Below are positions 1 through 8,666 of a stretch of 64,000 nt of DNA, one piece after another (within the stretch, counting starts at the first letter, position 1; the number at the start of each line of letters is the position of its first letter). The stretch comes from Armatimonadetes bacterium Uphvl-Ar2. GTDB lineage: Bacteria; Armatimonadota; Fimbriimonadia; Fimbriimonadales; Fimbriimonadaceae. The stretch lies in contig CP021424.1 in NCBI GenBank assembly GCA_002162095.1, positions 1,550,001 through 1,614,000 of the forward strand, given 5' to 3'. Below the pieces are notes generated by a model. That model saw only the letters and a list, made by a program, of their open reading frames with translations, was not told where the DNA came from and searched no databases. The translations under genes were made by a program, and so were the position numbers.

Positions 1-374
1 CCGCGCGGCGGGACGCCGTAATACTGCGTGCGCTGGAACACTGCGTTCGGGCCGGTGGTGGCCGTCGGGCCGAGCGGGTCCACCGAGATGTCCGTGTTCT
101 TAATGTACGGCTGAATGGACTCCTGGAAGGTGGTCGGCCAGGGCTGCGTGGCGCTGCTGATGTGGACCATGAGCGGGAAAATATCGTCGTAGTCCGTCAT
201 GTAAATCATGGTGCCGACGCCCGCTTGCTTAATATTGCTGAGCGAAGCGGTGCCCTTGGCGGCTTCCTTGGCCTTGGCAAAAACCGGGAAGAGGATGGCC
301 GCCAAGATGGCAATGATGGCAATCACAACCAACAATTCAATGAGCGTAAAGGCTCGGTTCCGCGTGTGTTTCAT
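1..374 (-). CDS. Type IV prepilin-like protein (N-terminal methylation motif), truncated by window edge
   Basis: The protein starts MKHTRNRAFTLIELLVV and continues with a hydrophobic helix ending AAILFPVFAKAKEAA. This is a classic class III/prepilin signal: short basic leader, cleavage before F, and Glu at +5 of the mature protein. It would be processed by a PilD-type peptidase and act as a pseudopilin at the cell envelope. The downstream part (SLSNIKQAGVGTMIYMTDYDD) is the usual start of the globular head in DUF1559/SBP-like prepilins. About 124 codons are visible; the C-terminus lies off the left edge. The start at 372-374 follows a stretch on the minus strand with AGGG about 10 nt upstream, and a TATAAT box sits at 441-446. 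Confidence 0.9.
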   Translation of the reverse strand, partial: MKHTRNRAFTLIELLVVIAIIAILAAILFPVFAKAKEAAKGTASLSNIKQAGVGTMIYMTDYDDIFPLMVHISSATQPWPTTFQESIQPYIKNTDISVDPLGPTATTGPNAVFQRTQYYGVPPR

Positions 375-440
375 CGATAAGTGACCCTATGGGAATGAGG
401 AGTGAGGAGACTCGATAAGTTCGAACCCTCCTCAACTTCG

Positions 441-446
441 ATTATA
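441..446 (-). promoter_or_regulatory. -10 box (TATAAT) for the prepilin
   Basis: A perfect TATAAT reads on the minus strand about 67 nt upstream of the prepilin start. No good -35 was found 16-18 bp further up. It implies a leader of about 60 nt, unlike most promoters in this window. Confidence 0.45.
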
Positions 447-477
447 CGGCAACACTCTCTCCATCGTTGCGCGCGGG

Positions 478-483
478 TAAAAC
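478..483 (+). promoter_or_regulatory. -10-like box TAAAAC for the M42 peptidase
   Basis: TAAAAC ends 6 bp before the ATG at 490, the spacing expected when the start codon is the first transcribed base (leaderless mRNA). Confidence 0.4.
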
Positions 484-489
484 CGGAAT

Positions 490-1536
490 ATGCCCCGCAT
501 AGATGTGCCGATTGGCGACGTGCTTCAGATCCTGGAGGACTTGATCCAGACGCCGAGCCCGACCGGATCCACCGAGTGGGCGGTGGCGATGGTGGAAAAC
601 GAACTCGCCGCGATGGGCGTGCCGTTCCAGCGCACCACGAAGGGTGCTGTCGTCGCCTCGGTCGAGGGCCTGCGGCACGATCAACCGCGCGGCATCACCG
701 CCCACCTCGACACGCTCGGGGCGATGGTGGCGCAAATCAAACCCAACGGGCGTTTGCGCATGACGGCACTCAACGGTGTGAACTGGCCGACGGTGGAAAG
801 TGAAGGCGTGACCATCACCACGCGCGCCGGGCAACAGGTTCGGGGCAGCATTGTGCTGACCAACGGGGCCGTGCACGTCAGCCGCCATGCCATTGATTCG
901 CCACGCAATGCGGACACGCTGGAAGTTCGCATTGACGAGCGCACGCTCTCGGCCGAAGAGACCCGTTTGCTGGGTATTGATGTGGGCGATCCCATCGCCT
1001 TTGACCCCCGATTTGAATCCACGCCCAGCGGTTTCGTCCGCTCTCGCTTCTTGGATGACAAGGCGGGGGTGGCGTGCCTCTTGGCCGCACTGAAGGCGCT
1101 GCGCGACCTCGGACTGAGCGCCGGGCAAGACACGCATCTGCTCCTCAGCGTGCACGAAGAGGTGGGTCACGGCGGCAGTGACGGTCTCCCGGCGGACCTC
1201 AGCGAACTGGTGGTGGTGGACATGGCCTGCGTGGGCACCGGCCAGAATGGCGACGAATTCCACTGTTCTATCTGCCTCAAGGACAGTAGCGGCCCCTACA
1301 GCAGCGAACTCTCCAACAAGCTGCGCGGCATGGCCGACCAGGCCGGCATCGAACTCAAGCCGGACATCTACCCCCACTACGGCAGCGATGGCAGCCAGTA
1401 TTGGCGCGCGGGTGGCCGGGCGCAGGTGGCCCTCATCGGCCCGGGCGTGGACACCAGCCACGGCTACGAGCGTACGCACATTGACGCCCTGCGCGATACG
1501 GCGAATCTTCTTGCCGAGTACTTGCTGAGCGAGTAG
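490..1536 (+). CDS. M42 family metallopeptidase (glutamyl/tetrahedral aminopeptidase type)
   Basis: A 348-aa cytosolic di-metal aminopeptidase of the M42 family (FrvX/YsdC/PepA-like), which trims peptides from the N-terminus as a large TET complex. The metal and catalytic pattern is intact: AHLDTLG near residues 71-77 (His72, Asp74), RFLDDKAG near 186-193 (bridging Asp190), SVHEEVGHGG near 220-229 (catalytic base Glu223 and ligand Glu224), VVDMA near 242-246, and a C-terminal TSHGYERTH. The length is normal for the family. It stands alone, divergent from the prepilin and convergent with GAPDH, separated from GAPDH by a bidirectional terminator. Substrate preference cannot be read from sequence. 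Confidence 0.93.
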   Translation: MPRIDVPIGDVLQILEDLIQTPSPTGSTEWAVAMVENELAAMGVPFQRTTKGAVVASVEGLRHDQPRGITAHLDTLGAMVAQIKPNGRLRMTALNGVNWPTVESEGVTITTRAGQQVRGSIVLTNGAVHVSRHAIDSPRNADTLEVRIDERTLSAEETRLLGIDVGDPIAFDPRFESTPSGFVRSRFLDDKAGVACLLAALKALRDLGLSAGQDTHLLLSVHEEVGHGGSDGLPADLSELVVVDMACVGTGQNGDEFHCSICLKDSSGPYSSELSNKLRGMADQAGIELKPDIYPHYGSDGSQYWRAGGRAQVALIGPGVDTSHGYERTHIDALRDTANLLAEYLLSE

Positions 1537-1555
1537 TCGCCCGACCTGAGCGAAA

Positions 1556-1597
1556 GAAAAACCCCGCCACCCGGAAAGGGAAGCGGGGTTTCTTTTT
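1556..1597. terminator. Bidirectional rho-independent terminator
   Basis: AAACCCCGC at the left pairs with GCGGGGTTT at the right, flanked by an A-run on the left and TTTCTTTTT on the right. It can end both the + strand M42 gene and the - strand GAPDH gene. Confidence 0.8.
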
Positions 1598-1612
1598 GCA
1601 AGCTTTAAAGCC

Positions 1613-2623
1613 TTAGAGGCCCCTGTCGCCCAGGAACTTGAGCAAGTCAGCGATGCGGCAGGAATAACCCCACTCGTTGTCGTACCAAGCCACGACCTTG
1701 ATCATATCGTCCAGCACCACGGTGTCCACCGCGCTGAAGATGCTGCTGGCCGGGTTGCCCTTCAGGTCGCTGCTGACCAAGGCTTCTTCGGTGTACTCCA
1801 GGATGCCCTTCAGCGGGCCCTCGGCCGCCGCCTTCATCGCCGCGTTCACTTCTTCGGCGGTGACGGTCCGGTTGAGCAGAGCGGTGAAGTCCACCACGCT
1901 CACGGTCGGTACCGGCACGCGGAACGCCATGCCCGTGAACTTGCCCTTCAGCTCCGGAATCACCAACCCGACGGCCTTGGCCGCCCCGGTGCTACTGGGC
2001 ACCACATTCTCGGCGGCGGCGCGGCTGTCGCGCAGGTCCTTCTTGGCGGTGTCCACCGTGCTTTGGCTGTTGGTGTAGGCGTGCACCGTGGTCAGCAGAC
2101 CTTTTTGGATGCCGAACGAGTCGTGCAGAACCTTGGCCACCGGCGCCAGGCCGTTGGTGGTGCAGCTCGCGTTGCTGATCACGTTGTGGTTAGCCGGGTC
2201 GTACATCCCGTCGTTCACGCCCAGCACCAGGGTCACGTCTTCGTTCTTGGCCGGGGCGCTGATGACGACCTTCTTCACGCTGCCGCCCAGGTGGGCCTTG
2301 GCCAGGTTGGCGTCGGTGTAGCGGCCGGTGGATTCGACCACGATGTCCACGCCCGCATCGGCCCAGGGAATCTTGGCCGGGTCCGGCTCCTTAAAGACCT
2401 TGATGTCGTAGCCACCCACTTGCACGCTATCGTTGTCGTAGCTCACGCTGCCGTTGTAGTTGCCGTAGCAGGTGTCGCGCTGGAAGAGGTACGCGTTGGT
2501 GCCCACGTCGGTCAGGTCATTCAGGGCCACGACTTCGATATCTTTGCCGTGCCGTTCGATGATGGTGCGGAGCGACAAGCGGCCAATGCGGCCAAATCCA
2601 TTAATGCCAACGCGAACTGCCAT
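1613..2623 (-). CDS. gap: Glyceraldehyde-3-phosphate dehydrogenase, type I
   Basis: A 336-aa glycolytic GAPDH that oxidises glyceraldehyde-3-phosphate to 1,3-bisphosphoglycerate with NAD. It begins MAVRVGINGFGRIGR (Rossmann GxGxxG), has an acidic residue at the end of beta-2 (ALND, Asp36) favouring NAD, the catalytic NASCTTN with Cys154, and the WYDNEWGYS signature near the C-terminus. The open frame extends 23 codons further up, but the start at 2621-2623 matches the family and has TATTCT 7 bp upstream. The gene is monocistronic, divergent from tyrS and ends at the shared terminator. Confidence 0.97.
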   Translation of the reverse strand: MAVRVGINGFGRIGRLSLRTIIERHGKDIEVVALNDLTDVGTNAYLFQRDTCYGNYNGSVSYDNDSVQVGGYDIKVFKEPDPAKIPWADAGVDIVVESTGRYTDANLAKAHLGGSVKKVVISAPAKNEDVTLVLGVNDGMYDPANHNVISNASCTTNGLAPVAKVLHDSFGIQKGLLTTVHAYTNSQSTVDTAKKDLRDSRAAAENVVPSSTGAAKAVGLVIPELKGKFTGMAFRVPVPTVSVVDFTALLNRTVTAEEVNAAMKAAAEGPLKGILEYTEEALVSSDLKGNPASSIFSAVDTVVLDDMIKVVAWYDNEWGYSCRIADLLKFLGDRGL

Positions 2624-2630
2624 AAACTTC

Positions 2631-2636
2631 AGAATA
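2631..2636 (-). promoter_or_regulatory. -10 box TATTCT for gap
   Basis: It reads TATTCT on the minus strand and ends 7 bp before the ATG of gap. It supports the shorter start and a leaderless or nearly leaderless transcript. Confidence 0.45.
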
Positions 2637-2695
2637 CACCCTCTCTCCGGGCACGGGCATGACCTCTCGGCACGGGGCGGACTAGGGGCCACCGG

Positions 2696-2701
2696 TATCC
2701 T
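2696..2701 (+). promoter_or_regulatory. -10 box TATCCT for tyrS
   Basis: TATCCT ends 8 bp before the tyrS ATG. No Shine-Dalgarno sequence lies between them, which fits leaderless initiation. Confidence 0.45.
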
Positions 2702-2709
2702 TAAACCCT

Positions 2710-3966
2710 ATGTCGTCGTCGTTCCGATCTGAGTTTGTGCGCACTCTGCACGAGCGCGGATTTATCCACCAATGCACGCACCTTGACGCCCTGGACCAGC
2801 GGGCCGCCGAAGGCCGCATCGTGGGTTATATCGGCTTCGACCTCACCGCCGACAGCCTGCACGTGGGCAGCCTCTTCCCGATCATGCTGCTCCGCATCCT
2901 GCAGCAAACGGGCCACCAGCCCATCGTCGTCCTCGGCGGTGGCACCACCAAGGTAGGCGACCCCAGCGGCAAGGATGAATCGCGGCAACTGATGACCGAC
3001 GAGCGCATCGCCGCCAACAAGGCCAAGCTGCAGACCATTTTTGATCAGTTCTTAACCTTCGGGCCGAACGAAGCCTTAGTGGTGGACAACAGCGAGTGGC
3101 TGGACGAGCTCAAGTACCTCGACATGCTGCGCAGCGTGGGCACGCACTTCACCATCAACCGGATGATGACGTTCGATAGCGTCAAAACCCGCTTGGAACG
3201 TGAGCAGCCGCTCACTTTCCTCGAGTTCAACTACATGATTTTGCAGGCGTATGACTTTGTCGAGCTCAACAAGCGGTACGGCTGCACTCTGCAGATGGGC
3301 GCCAGCGACCAGTGGGGCAACATCGTAAACGGGGTGGAACTCCACCGCCGCATGGTGGGCCGCGAGGATGAAGATGACTCGCTGATCGGCCTCACTTGCC
3401 CCTTGCTCACCGATAGCCAAGGCAAGAAGATGGGCAAGAGTGCGGCGGGGGCGGTGTGGCTGAACCCCGACCGGCTGAGCGACTTCGATTTCTGGCAGTT
3501 CTGGCGCAACGTGGATGATGCGGACGTCGTGCGGTTCCTGCGCCTATTCAGCGAGCTTCCGACTGAAGAAATTGATCGCCTGGCCGCGCTGGAAGGCCGC
3601 GAGATCAACGACGCCAAGAAGGCCTTGGCCACCGCCGTGACCGCGCTGGTGCGCGGGCGTGAGGCGGCTGAGACCTCGGCCCGCACCGCCCAGGAGACCT
3701 TCGAGCAAGGGGCCTCCTCGGAAGGTCTGCCGACCATCGTGGTGGACCTCAGCGAACCCGTGCGCGTAACTGACCTTTTGGTGAAAGCCGGTCTGGCCGA
3801 TAGCAACGGCGCGGCGAAGCGTCTCATCCAAGGCGGCGGGGTCCGCGTCAACGATGCCAAGGTGGCCGACGTCCAGGCCGCCGTCTCCCTTGCCGATTTG
3901 AACGACGGTGTGATGAAACTCAGCAGTGGCAAGAAGCATCACGTCCTCGTTCGCACGTCCGAGTAA
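2710..3966 (+). CDS. tyrS: Tyrosyl-tRNA synthetase
   Basis: A 418-aa class I aminoacyl-tRNA synthetase that charges tRNA-Tyr. Visible features are the N-terminal [16 protein letters not shown] (HIGH-type motif HVGS), the substrate region [10 protein letters not shown] and [10 protein letters not shown], the KMGKS loop near residues 239-243, and a C-terminal S4-like RNA-binding domain ([19 protein letters not shown]...GGVRVND). Length and domain order are standard for bacterial TyrRS. The stop codon abuts the ATG of the next gene, so the two are probably co-transcribed. Confidence 0.97.
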   Translation: MSSSFRSEFVRTLHERGFIHQCTHLDALDQRAAEGRIVGYIGFDLTADSLHVGSLFPIMLLRILQQTGHQPIVVLGGGTTKVGDPSGKDESRQLMTDERIAANKAKLQTIFDQFLTFGPNEALVVDNSEWLDELKYLDMLRSVGTHFTINRMMTFDSVKTRLEREQPLTFLEFNYMILQAYDFVELNKRYGCTLQMGASDQWGNIVNGVELHRRMVGREDEDDSLIGLTCPLLTDSQGKKMGKSAAGAVWLNPDRLSDFDFWQFWRNVDDADVVRFLRLFSELPTEEIDRLAALEGREINDAKKALATAVTALVRGREAAETSARTAQETFEQGASSEGLPTIVVDLSEPVRVTDLLVKAGLADSNGAAKRLIQGGGVRVNDAKVADVQAAVSLADLNDGVMKLSSGKKHHVLVRTSE

Positions 3967-4671
3967 ATGAACATGATCAGCACCCTCATCGCCGCGTCCC
4001 TGCTGGCCGCATCGGCTTCTGCCCCCGCCTCGCAGGTTTCTCATCAAGTCAAGAACTCCACCATCGACGCCTCAGCCCGGTATCCGGTACTGGCGGGCAA
4101 CACGCCGCTCATCAAGGGCTTCAACCTGTTGATGAAGAATGCGATCGAACCGGACTACCAACGAGCCCTGAAGGAATCGAAAGAAGGCGAAGCCGAAGCT
4201 CGCAAGTTCGGCTACCCGCACCGCACGTGGTACTTCCACATTCAAGGCCAGGTTTCTCGCCAAGAGAACTGGATGATTAGCGGCTGGACCACCGCCGAAA
4301 CCTACTCCGGGGGCGCGCACGGCTACGCCTACCGCAAGCAGATCAACCTCGCGATCTACCTGGATGAGCATCCGCGCGAGTTTTCGCTTAACGCCCTCAT
4401 CCCGAACGACAACGAACGAAGCCTGTTCTGGGCCGGGGAGGTGCTGAGTCGCCTGAATGCGAGCAAGGCCAAGCGCGAGATGGAGCCCATGGCGGAACTG
4501 GATGAATCGCTGCAAGGCCGCTTTGTGGTGAGCAAGAAGGGATTGGTTTATCAGTTCGACCACTACGAGGTTGGCGCTTACGCCGAGGGCACCTACGAGT
4601 TCACCGTGCCGTGGTCCGCGCTCATGGATTACCAGCCCAGCAACCTGGCCAAGCGACTCTCTATGCCCTAA
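3967..4671 (+). CDS. Exported DUF3298 (RsiV/PdaC-like) domain protein
   Basis: A 234-aa protein with an N-terminal signal peptide (hydrophobic stretch ending SASAPASQ). The body matches the DUF4163/DUF3298 layout seen in the RsiV anti-sigma factor and in PdaC: YSGGAHGY in the middle and the C-terminal signature YQFDHYEVGAYAEGTYEFTV followed by PWSAL. In RsiV this fold binds lysozyme; here there is no sigma-factor neighbour or transmembrane anchor, so the role is open. It starts directly after the tyrS stop (TAA-ATG), with a second in-frame ATG at codon 3. Confidence 0.75.
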   Translation: MNMISTLIAASLLAASASAPASQVSHQVKNSTIDASARYPVLAGNTPLIKGFNLLMKNAIEPDYQRALKESKEGEAEARKFGYPHRTWYFHIQGQVSRQENWMISGWTTAETYSGGAHGYAYRKQINLAIYLDEHPREFSLNALIPNDNERSLFWAGEVLSRLNASKAKREMEPMAELDESLQGRFVVSKKGLVYQFDHYEVGAYAEGTYEFTVPWSALMDYQPSNLAKRLSMP

Positions 4672-4691
4672 GCGTGCCGCACCCTAAGCGG

Positions 4692-4697
4692 TAGATT
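4692..4697 (+). promoter_or_regulatory. -10 box TAGATT that decides the cysS start
   Basis: TAGATT ends 3 bp before the GTG at 4701 but 9 bp before the ATG at 4707. A transcript starting 6-9 nt after the box would exclude the GTG, so the ATG is preferred. Confidence 0.4.
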
Positions 4698-4706
4698 CGA
4701 GTGGCC

Positions 4707-6167
4707 ATGCCACAGTTTCGGCTATACGATACGATGTCGCGCAGCGTGCGTCCGGTAGAGACGCAAGAACCCGAACACCTCCGGTTCTACTGCTGTGGCC
4801 CCACCGTGTATAGCTACGCCCACATTGGCAACTTCCGCACATTTTTGAGTGCGGACCTGGTGGTGCGCACGGCTGAATCCCTCGGCTGGCGCGTCAGCTA
4901 CGCCAGCAACATCACCGACGTCGGTCACCTCACCGAAGATGACGTGGCCGACGCGGGCGGCGAGGACAAGATGGAGCGCGCCCTGCGCAGCAAGGAGGGC
5001 GAAGCCTTCGCCAACGTTTGGGATCTCGCGCGCCACTACGCCGATGCCTTTGAAGAAGATTGGCGATTGCTGAACATGCGGGCTCCCACGGTGCGCCCCC
5101 GCGCCACCGAGCACATGCGTGAGCAGATCCAGGCCGTCGAAGACCTCATCAAGTCGGGCCACGCTTACGAAACGCCGACCGGCGTGTACTTCTCGGTCGA
5201 AAGCTTTGACGGCTACGGCAAGCTCAGCGGCAACAAGGATCAGGACACCCTGATGCGCGCCGTGCGCACCGTGGTGCAAGACGACAACAAGCGCCACCCG
5301 GCCGACTTTGCCCTGTGGAAGAAGGACGACAAGCATTTGATGCAATGGTTCAGCCCGTGGGGCTGGGGCTTCCCGGGCTGGCACATCGAGTGCTCCGTGA
5401 TGGCGCGGCAGTACCTGGGCGACACGATTGACCTCCACGCGGGCGGCGAAGACCTCGTGTTCCCGCACCACGAGTGCGAGATCGCGCAGAGCGAGAGTTG
5501 CACCGGCAAGGCGTTCTCCAACCACTGGATGCACGTGCGGTTCTTGCAGGTGGAAGGTGAGAAGATGGCCAAGAGCAAGGGCAATTTCTTCACGGTACGT
5601 CAGCTCATTGAGGAAGGCCACGACCCGCTCGCGATCCGCCTGGCGCTGATGGGCACGCCCTACGGCAAGCCCATGAACTTCACGATGCAGGGCCTGCGCG
5701 ATGCAGGCGGCATCCTGGCGCGCATCCAAGAAGTGGAACGCCGCGCGGCCAAGGAGGCCGGCACGCCAGGGACCGAAATCCAGCGCATCTACGACGAACT
5801 GCTGGGCGCGATGTGCGAAGACCTCAATACGAGCGTGGCGGTGGCCAAGATGATCGAAGGGATTCGCAGCTTCCTCCGCGAGGACACGCTCTCGGCCGCC
5901 CAGGCCGGGGAAGCGCGCTGGTTCCTGGATCGCATCGAGCAAACGCTAGGGATGCACGGCCGCACCGTCGAGGCCACTGCCGCCCCCGAGGTGCCCGAGA
6001 TCAACGGGGTGCTCATTACCAAGTGGATCGAGGACCGGGCGGAAGCCAAGCGCGCGAAGGACTTTGCCCGCGCCGACGACATCCGCAAACAAATCGAGGC
6101 GGCGGGCTTTGAACTCCGCGATACTCCGCAAGGCACGGAGTGGAAGCGGCTGGCACCGGGAAGTTAA
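4707..6167 (+). CDS. cysS: Cysteinyl-tRNA synthetase
   Basis: A class I synthetase that charges tRNA-Cys, about 486 aa. FYCCGPTVYSYAHIGNFRTF carries the first zinc cysteine and the HIGH motif. GWHIECSVMARQYLG and then HAGGEDLVFPHHECEIAQSE supply the other zinc ligands (Cys, His, Glu). KMAKSKGN is the KMSKS loop. The C-terminus has the CysRS DALR-like helical domain. A GTG two codons upstream is an alternative start, but the -10 box at 4692 lies too close to it. The gene is convergent with the DUF6624 gene, and the two share stop codons in a TTAA. Confidence 0.96.
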   Translation: MPQFRLYDTMSRSVRPVETQEPEHLRFYCCGPTVYSYAHIGNFRTFLSADLVVRTAESLGWRVSYASNITDVGHLTEDDVADAGGEDKMERALRSKEGEAFANVWDLARHYADAFEEDWRLLNMRAPTVRPRATEHMREQIQAVEDLIKSGHAYETPTGVYFSVESFDGYGKLSGNKDQDTLMRAVRTVVQDDNKRHPADFALWKKDDKHLMQWFSPWGWGFPGWHIECSVMARQYLGDTIDLHAGGEDLVFPHHECEIAQSESCTGKAFSNHWMHVRFLQVEGEKMAKSKGNFFTVRQLIEEGHDPLAIRLALMGTPYGKPMNFTMQGLRDAGGILARIQEVERRAAKEAGTPGTEIQRIYDELLGAMCEDLNTSVAVAKMIEGIRSFLREDTLSAAQAGEARWFLDRIEQTLGMHGRTVEATAAPEVPEINGVLITKWIEDRAEAKRAKDFARADDIRKQIEAAGFELRDTPQGTEWKRLAPGS

Positions 6168-6787
6168 AGTGCGCTAGTCACGCCTAGCCCTTGGGCGGGG
6201 GCGTACATCTGCTCGATGAGACGAATGTACTCATCGAGCGGCCCCAGCCCGACTTGCCGCCGGCGTTCATCCACCCGGCGCGGGTCGCGCAGGCGGGTGG
6301 GCACGGCCTTGCCGTTCACCAGCGACATCTGCGTCCCGTAAGTCTGCATCCCGCCCGTGTTGATGGCCACTCGGTCCGTGAGATAGGCAAAGTCGGTGCC
6401 GCTCACCTCGCCCTTGGCCACCAGGGGCTCCATCAGGCGCAGGCAGTGCTTCTGAAACTCGGGGTCCGCATCTTGGTGCTGCACAATCAGCCACGCCATG
6501 TGCCCAGCTTCGCGCCCCACGCGGGTGTAGGTGGGCCACCCCACGCTGGCTACGATGCGCTTCATCCCGGCTCCGTTCAGGCGGTCCTCGCGCATCATGT
6601 CGCCGATCGCCAAATCCATCGCGGGTTTGTCGTCCCTTTGCATCGCCGCCACCAAGCGATTGCGGGCTTCTTGGTCGGCCATGGCCATGGCGATGATCCG
6701 CATCCCGAGGTCGGGATCAAGCGGAGCACTCGCCGATGGAGGGGCCAGCGCGATCGCCAATGCCACCGGAACAAGCGATAGAGCCAT
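6164..6787 (-). CDS. Exported DUF6624 family protein
   Basis: A 207-aa protein with a signal peptide (MALSLVPVALAIALAPPSASA). The mature part matches the DUF6624 pattern: GWPTYTRVGREAGHMAWLIV with QHQDADPEFQ, AYLTDRVAINTGGMQTYGTQ, and a C-terminal DERRRQVGLGPLDEYI. The function of the family is not known to me. Its stop codon overlaps that of cysS on the opposite strand (TTAA at 6164-6167). Confidence 0.75.
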   Translation of the reverse strand: MALSLVPVALAIALAPPSASAPLDPDLGMRIIAMAMADQEARNRLVAAMQRDDKPAMDLAIGDMMREDRLNGAGMKRIVASVGWPTYTRVGREAGHMAWLIVQHQDADPEFQKHCLRLMEPLVAKGEVSGTDFAYLTDRVAINTGGMQTYGTQMSLVNGKAVPTRLRDPRRVDERRRQVGLGPLDEYIRLIEQMYAPAQGLGVTSAL

Positions 6788-6824
6788 ATTCCGATGACGG
6801 CTCAGCTAGGCCGAGAGTTGCGAG

Positions 6825-7742
6825 CTAGATCGGTTCGCCGTCCATCTCTTGGCTGGCGATCATGTTGTTCGGGTCCAGCGTGAGAGCGTGCCGGAAAGCG
6901 CTCTGCGCCTCCGATTCTCGGCCCAATCTGCGCAGCGTAATCCCAATGAGAGCGTAAGAATCGGCGTAACCCGAGTTCAAGCGAGCCGCTTCCTCAAAGG
7001 CCGCAAGCGCCTCTTCGGTCTTGTTGCCCTCGAACAAGGCTTCCCCTAGCCGTACGTGCAGGTCAGGAAAAGTCGGCGCTAATTTAATCGCATCTTTCAT
7101 GCTGCGCTCGGCACGTTCGTGATCCTGCGCCAGCATCGCATTGCGGAACTCTTCCACCAAAGAAGGGATATCAAAGTTGCCGGCCGGACGGAAGGTCAGG
7201 AGCCACTGGGCCACCTCATCCCAATTCTTGGCTTCGGCCTGCTGAACCACACCGTCCCACTCGTCGGATAGCATGTTCCCGAATCGCTCCATGGTGCTCA
7301 TGGCTTGGTTCCAGCCATTCCCCGTGTCGCCAAGTTTCAACAAAATGCCCGCGCGGCGAAGGTGGGCCAGCGCGTAGCGGGGGTTGATTTCCAAGGCAGC
7401 ATCCACGTGGGCCAACGCCTTCGAGAAGTCACCGACCCGAGCATAGGCGGTGGCCAAACTGGCCTGCACGTCGGCAAATCGGGGGCGAAGGCCGGCGGCC
7501 TGCATCAATACGGCGACGGCGTCCTCGTATTGGCCTTCGGCCAGGGCCGCTGTGCCCATCCGGGCGAGGGAACCGGCGAGATAGGAGATGGCTTTCTCGC
7601 GAAGGCGATCGTTGGGCTCGGTTTCTACGGCTTGACTAAAGTGGGCGGCGGCTTCGGCAAACCCCTTGTTTTCGTAGGCTCTTAATCCTCGATCAAAGTG
7701 TTCGTTTTGACCAAATCCGAACCATTTCCCTACAAAAGTCAT
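6825..7742 (-). CDS. Tetratricopeptide-repeat protein
   Basis: A 305-aa TPR protein without a signal peptide. It contains an N-terminal block of repeats (RAYENKGFAEAAAHFSQAVE, GQYEDAVAVLMQAAGLRP, GDFSKALAHVDAALEINP) and a C-terminal block (HERAERSMKDAIKLAP, EEALAAFEEAARLN, RLGRESEAQSAFRHALTLDP) separated by a non-repeat region near residues 125-185. TPR arrays are protein-interaction scaffolds, and the partner is unknown. It lies downstream of the DUF1015 and metallo-beta-lactamase genes on the same strand, with a 114-bp gap full of inverted repeats. Confidence 0.8.
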   Translation of the reverse strand: MTFVGKWFGFGQNEHFDRGLRAYENKGFAEAAAHFSQAVETEPNDRLREKAISYLAGSLARMGTAALAEGQYEDAVAVLMQAAGLRPRFADVQASLATAYARVGDFSKALAHVDAALEINPRYALAHLRRAGILLKLGDTGNGWNQAMSTMERFGNMLSDEWDGVVQQAEAKNWDEVAQWLLTFRPAGNFDIPSLVEEFRNAMLAQDHERAERSMKDAIKLAPTFPDLHVRLGEALFEGNKTEEALAAFEEAARLNSGYADSYALIGITLRRLGRESEAQSAFRHALTLDPNNMIASQEMDGEPI

Positions 7743-7856
7743 TCAATCCCCAAAATCCAGTTGGATTGTGCAATCCAAAGGAGGTGGCCCTCCTTGGCCG
7801 CTCGCCCGCCAGTCCTTTGGCATCATTCAGACGCACGCCAAAGGCAGAAAGGCGCG
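7743..7856. repeat. Intergenic region with three inverted repeats
   Basis: It holds TTGGATTG-TG-CAATCCAA (7761-7778), an overlapping pair AAGGAGG / CCTCCTT (7778-7796), and CCTTTGGC / GCCAAAGG (7814-7821 and 7837-7844). The first two share bases, so the hairpins are mutually exclusive. It lies between the metallo-beta-lactamase and TPR genes and may terminate or attenuate transcription. No U-tract follows any arm. Confidence 0.5.
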
Positions 7857-8666
7857 TTACACTTCCAAAACGAGACCGTCATACCCCACTTGGATGCCGT
7901 GGGGTTCAAACCATTTGACGAGTTCTTCGTGCGTGGCATCCCCGTTGTGGCTGTGGTGGGTGGTAACCACTTGGCTGTCCGGCCCGAGGGTGCCCATCTG
8001 TCGCAGGCGCCCGACCATGGCCAGGCACTCGTGCACATCGAGGTGGCCGTTGTAAGGGGTGTGGACAAACCCTTCCGAGCATTCAATCACCAAAAGGTGG
8101 ACATTGAGCCCCTGTAAGAACCGCCACGTACGTTCATCCCATATGCCCGTATCGGTGGCATAAAGGAGCGTGCGTCCGCCTTGCTCGATCACGAGGTTCT
8201 GAGTGTCTTCAGCGGGGGAACCGTGGTTCGCCTTGATCGGAGTGATGACGTATTCGCCGTGGGTCACGCTGGCAAAACTTTGCGTGGTCACCATCTCCAT
8301 CGGCCAGTCGGGATAGCGCTCGCGCAGTCGCCGAATAATCGTGCCGTTGGCATAAATCGTAAAGGGGCAGGAGTCTTCCGCCGTAAAGGGCACAACGGCG
8401 TATTGCAGTTCTTCGATGGCAAAGTGGTCCGCGTCGCTGTGGGTGAACACCACGGCCGACCAATCGCGCGGGCAGCTGCCCGTGGCAATCACTTGCGAGA
8501 ATGTGTCGGGGCCAAAGTCAATCTTGAGGTCCTCGTTCACCAAGGCGGCGGCGCGGGTGCGCAAGTCGCGTCCTTTGTGCTGGCGGGCGTGTTCGCTCAC
8601 GCGGCTATCGCCGAACAGCCCCGGAATCCCGTCGGCCCCGCCCGTTCCTTGCAAGGTGAGTTTCAT
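7857..8666 (-). CDS. MBL-fold metallohydrolase (PhnP/RNase Z-like)
   Basis: A 269-aa metallo-beta-lactamase-fold protein. It begins MKLTLQGTGGADGIP, the usual beta strand plus glycine turn of the PhnP/RNase Z group, and carries the metal motif FTHSDADHF (HxDxDH), later metal ligands in KANHGSP, the YATDTGIW Asp region and HHSHNG near the C-terminus. It is probably a phosphodiesterase or related hydrolase; the substrate is unknown. The start at 8664-8666 overlaps the upstream DUF1015 stop by 4 bp (ATGA), so the pair is translationally coupled. The open frame reaches further up, but that part is antisense-free shadow of the DUF1015 gene. Confidence 0.85.
   Translation of the reverse strand: MKLTLQGTGGADGIPGLFGDSRVSEHARQHKGRDLRTRAAALVNEDLKIDFGPDTFSQVIATGSCPRDWSAVVFTHSDADHFAIEELQYAVVPFTAEDSCPFTIYANGTIIRRLRERYPDWPMEMVTTQSFASVTHGEYVITPIKANHGSPAEDTQNLVIEQGGRTLLYATDTGIWDERTWRFLQGLNVHLLVIECSEGFVHTPYNGHLDVHECLAMVGRLRQMGTLGPDSQVVTTHHSHNGDATHEELVKWFEPHGIQVGYDGLVLEV

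Noticed and set aside
442-1479. 345-aa minus-strand frame opposite the M42 peptidase
   Set aside because: Shadow of a well-supported gene; no domain or start signal.
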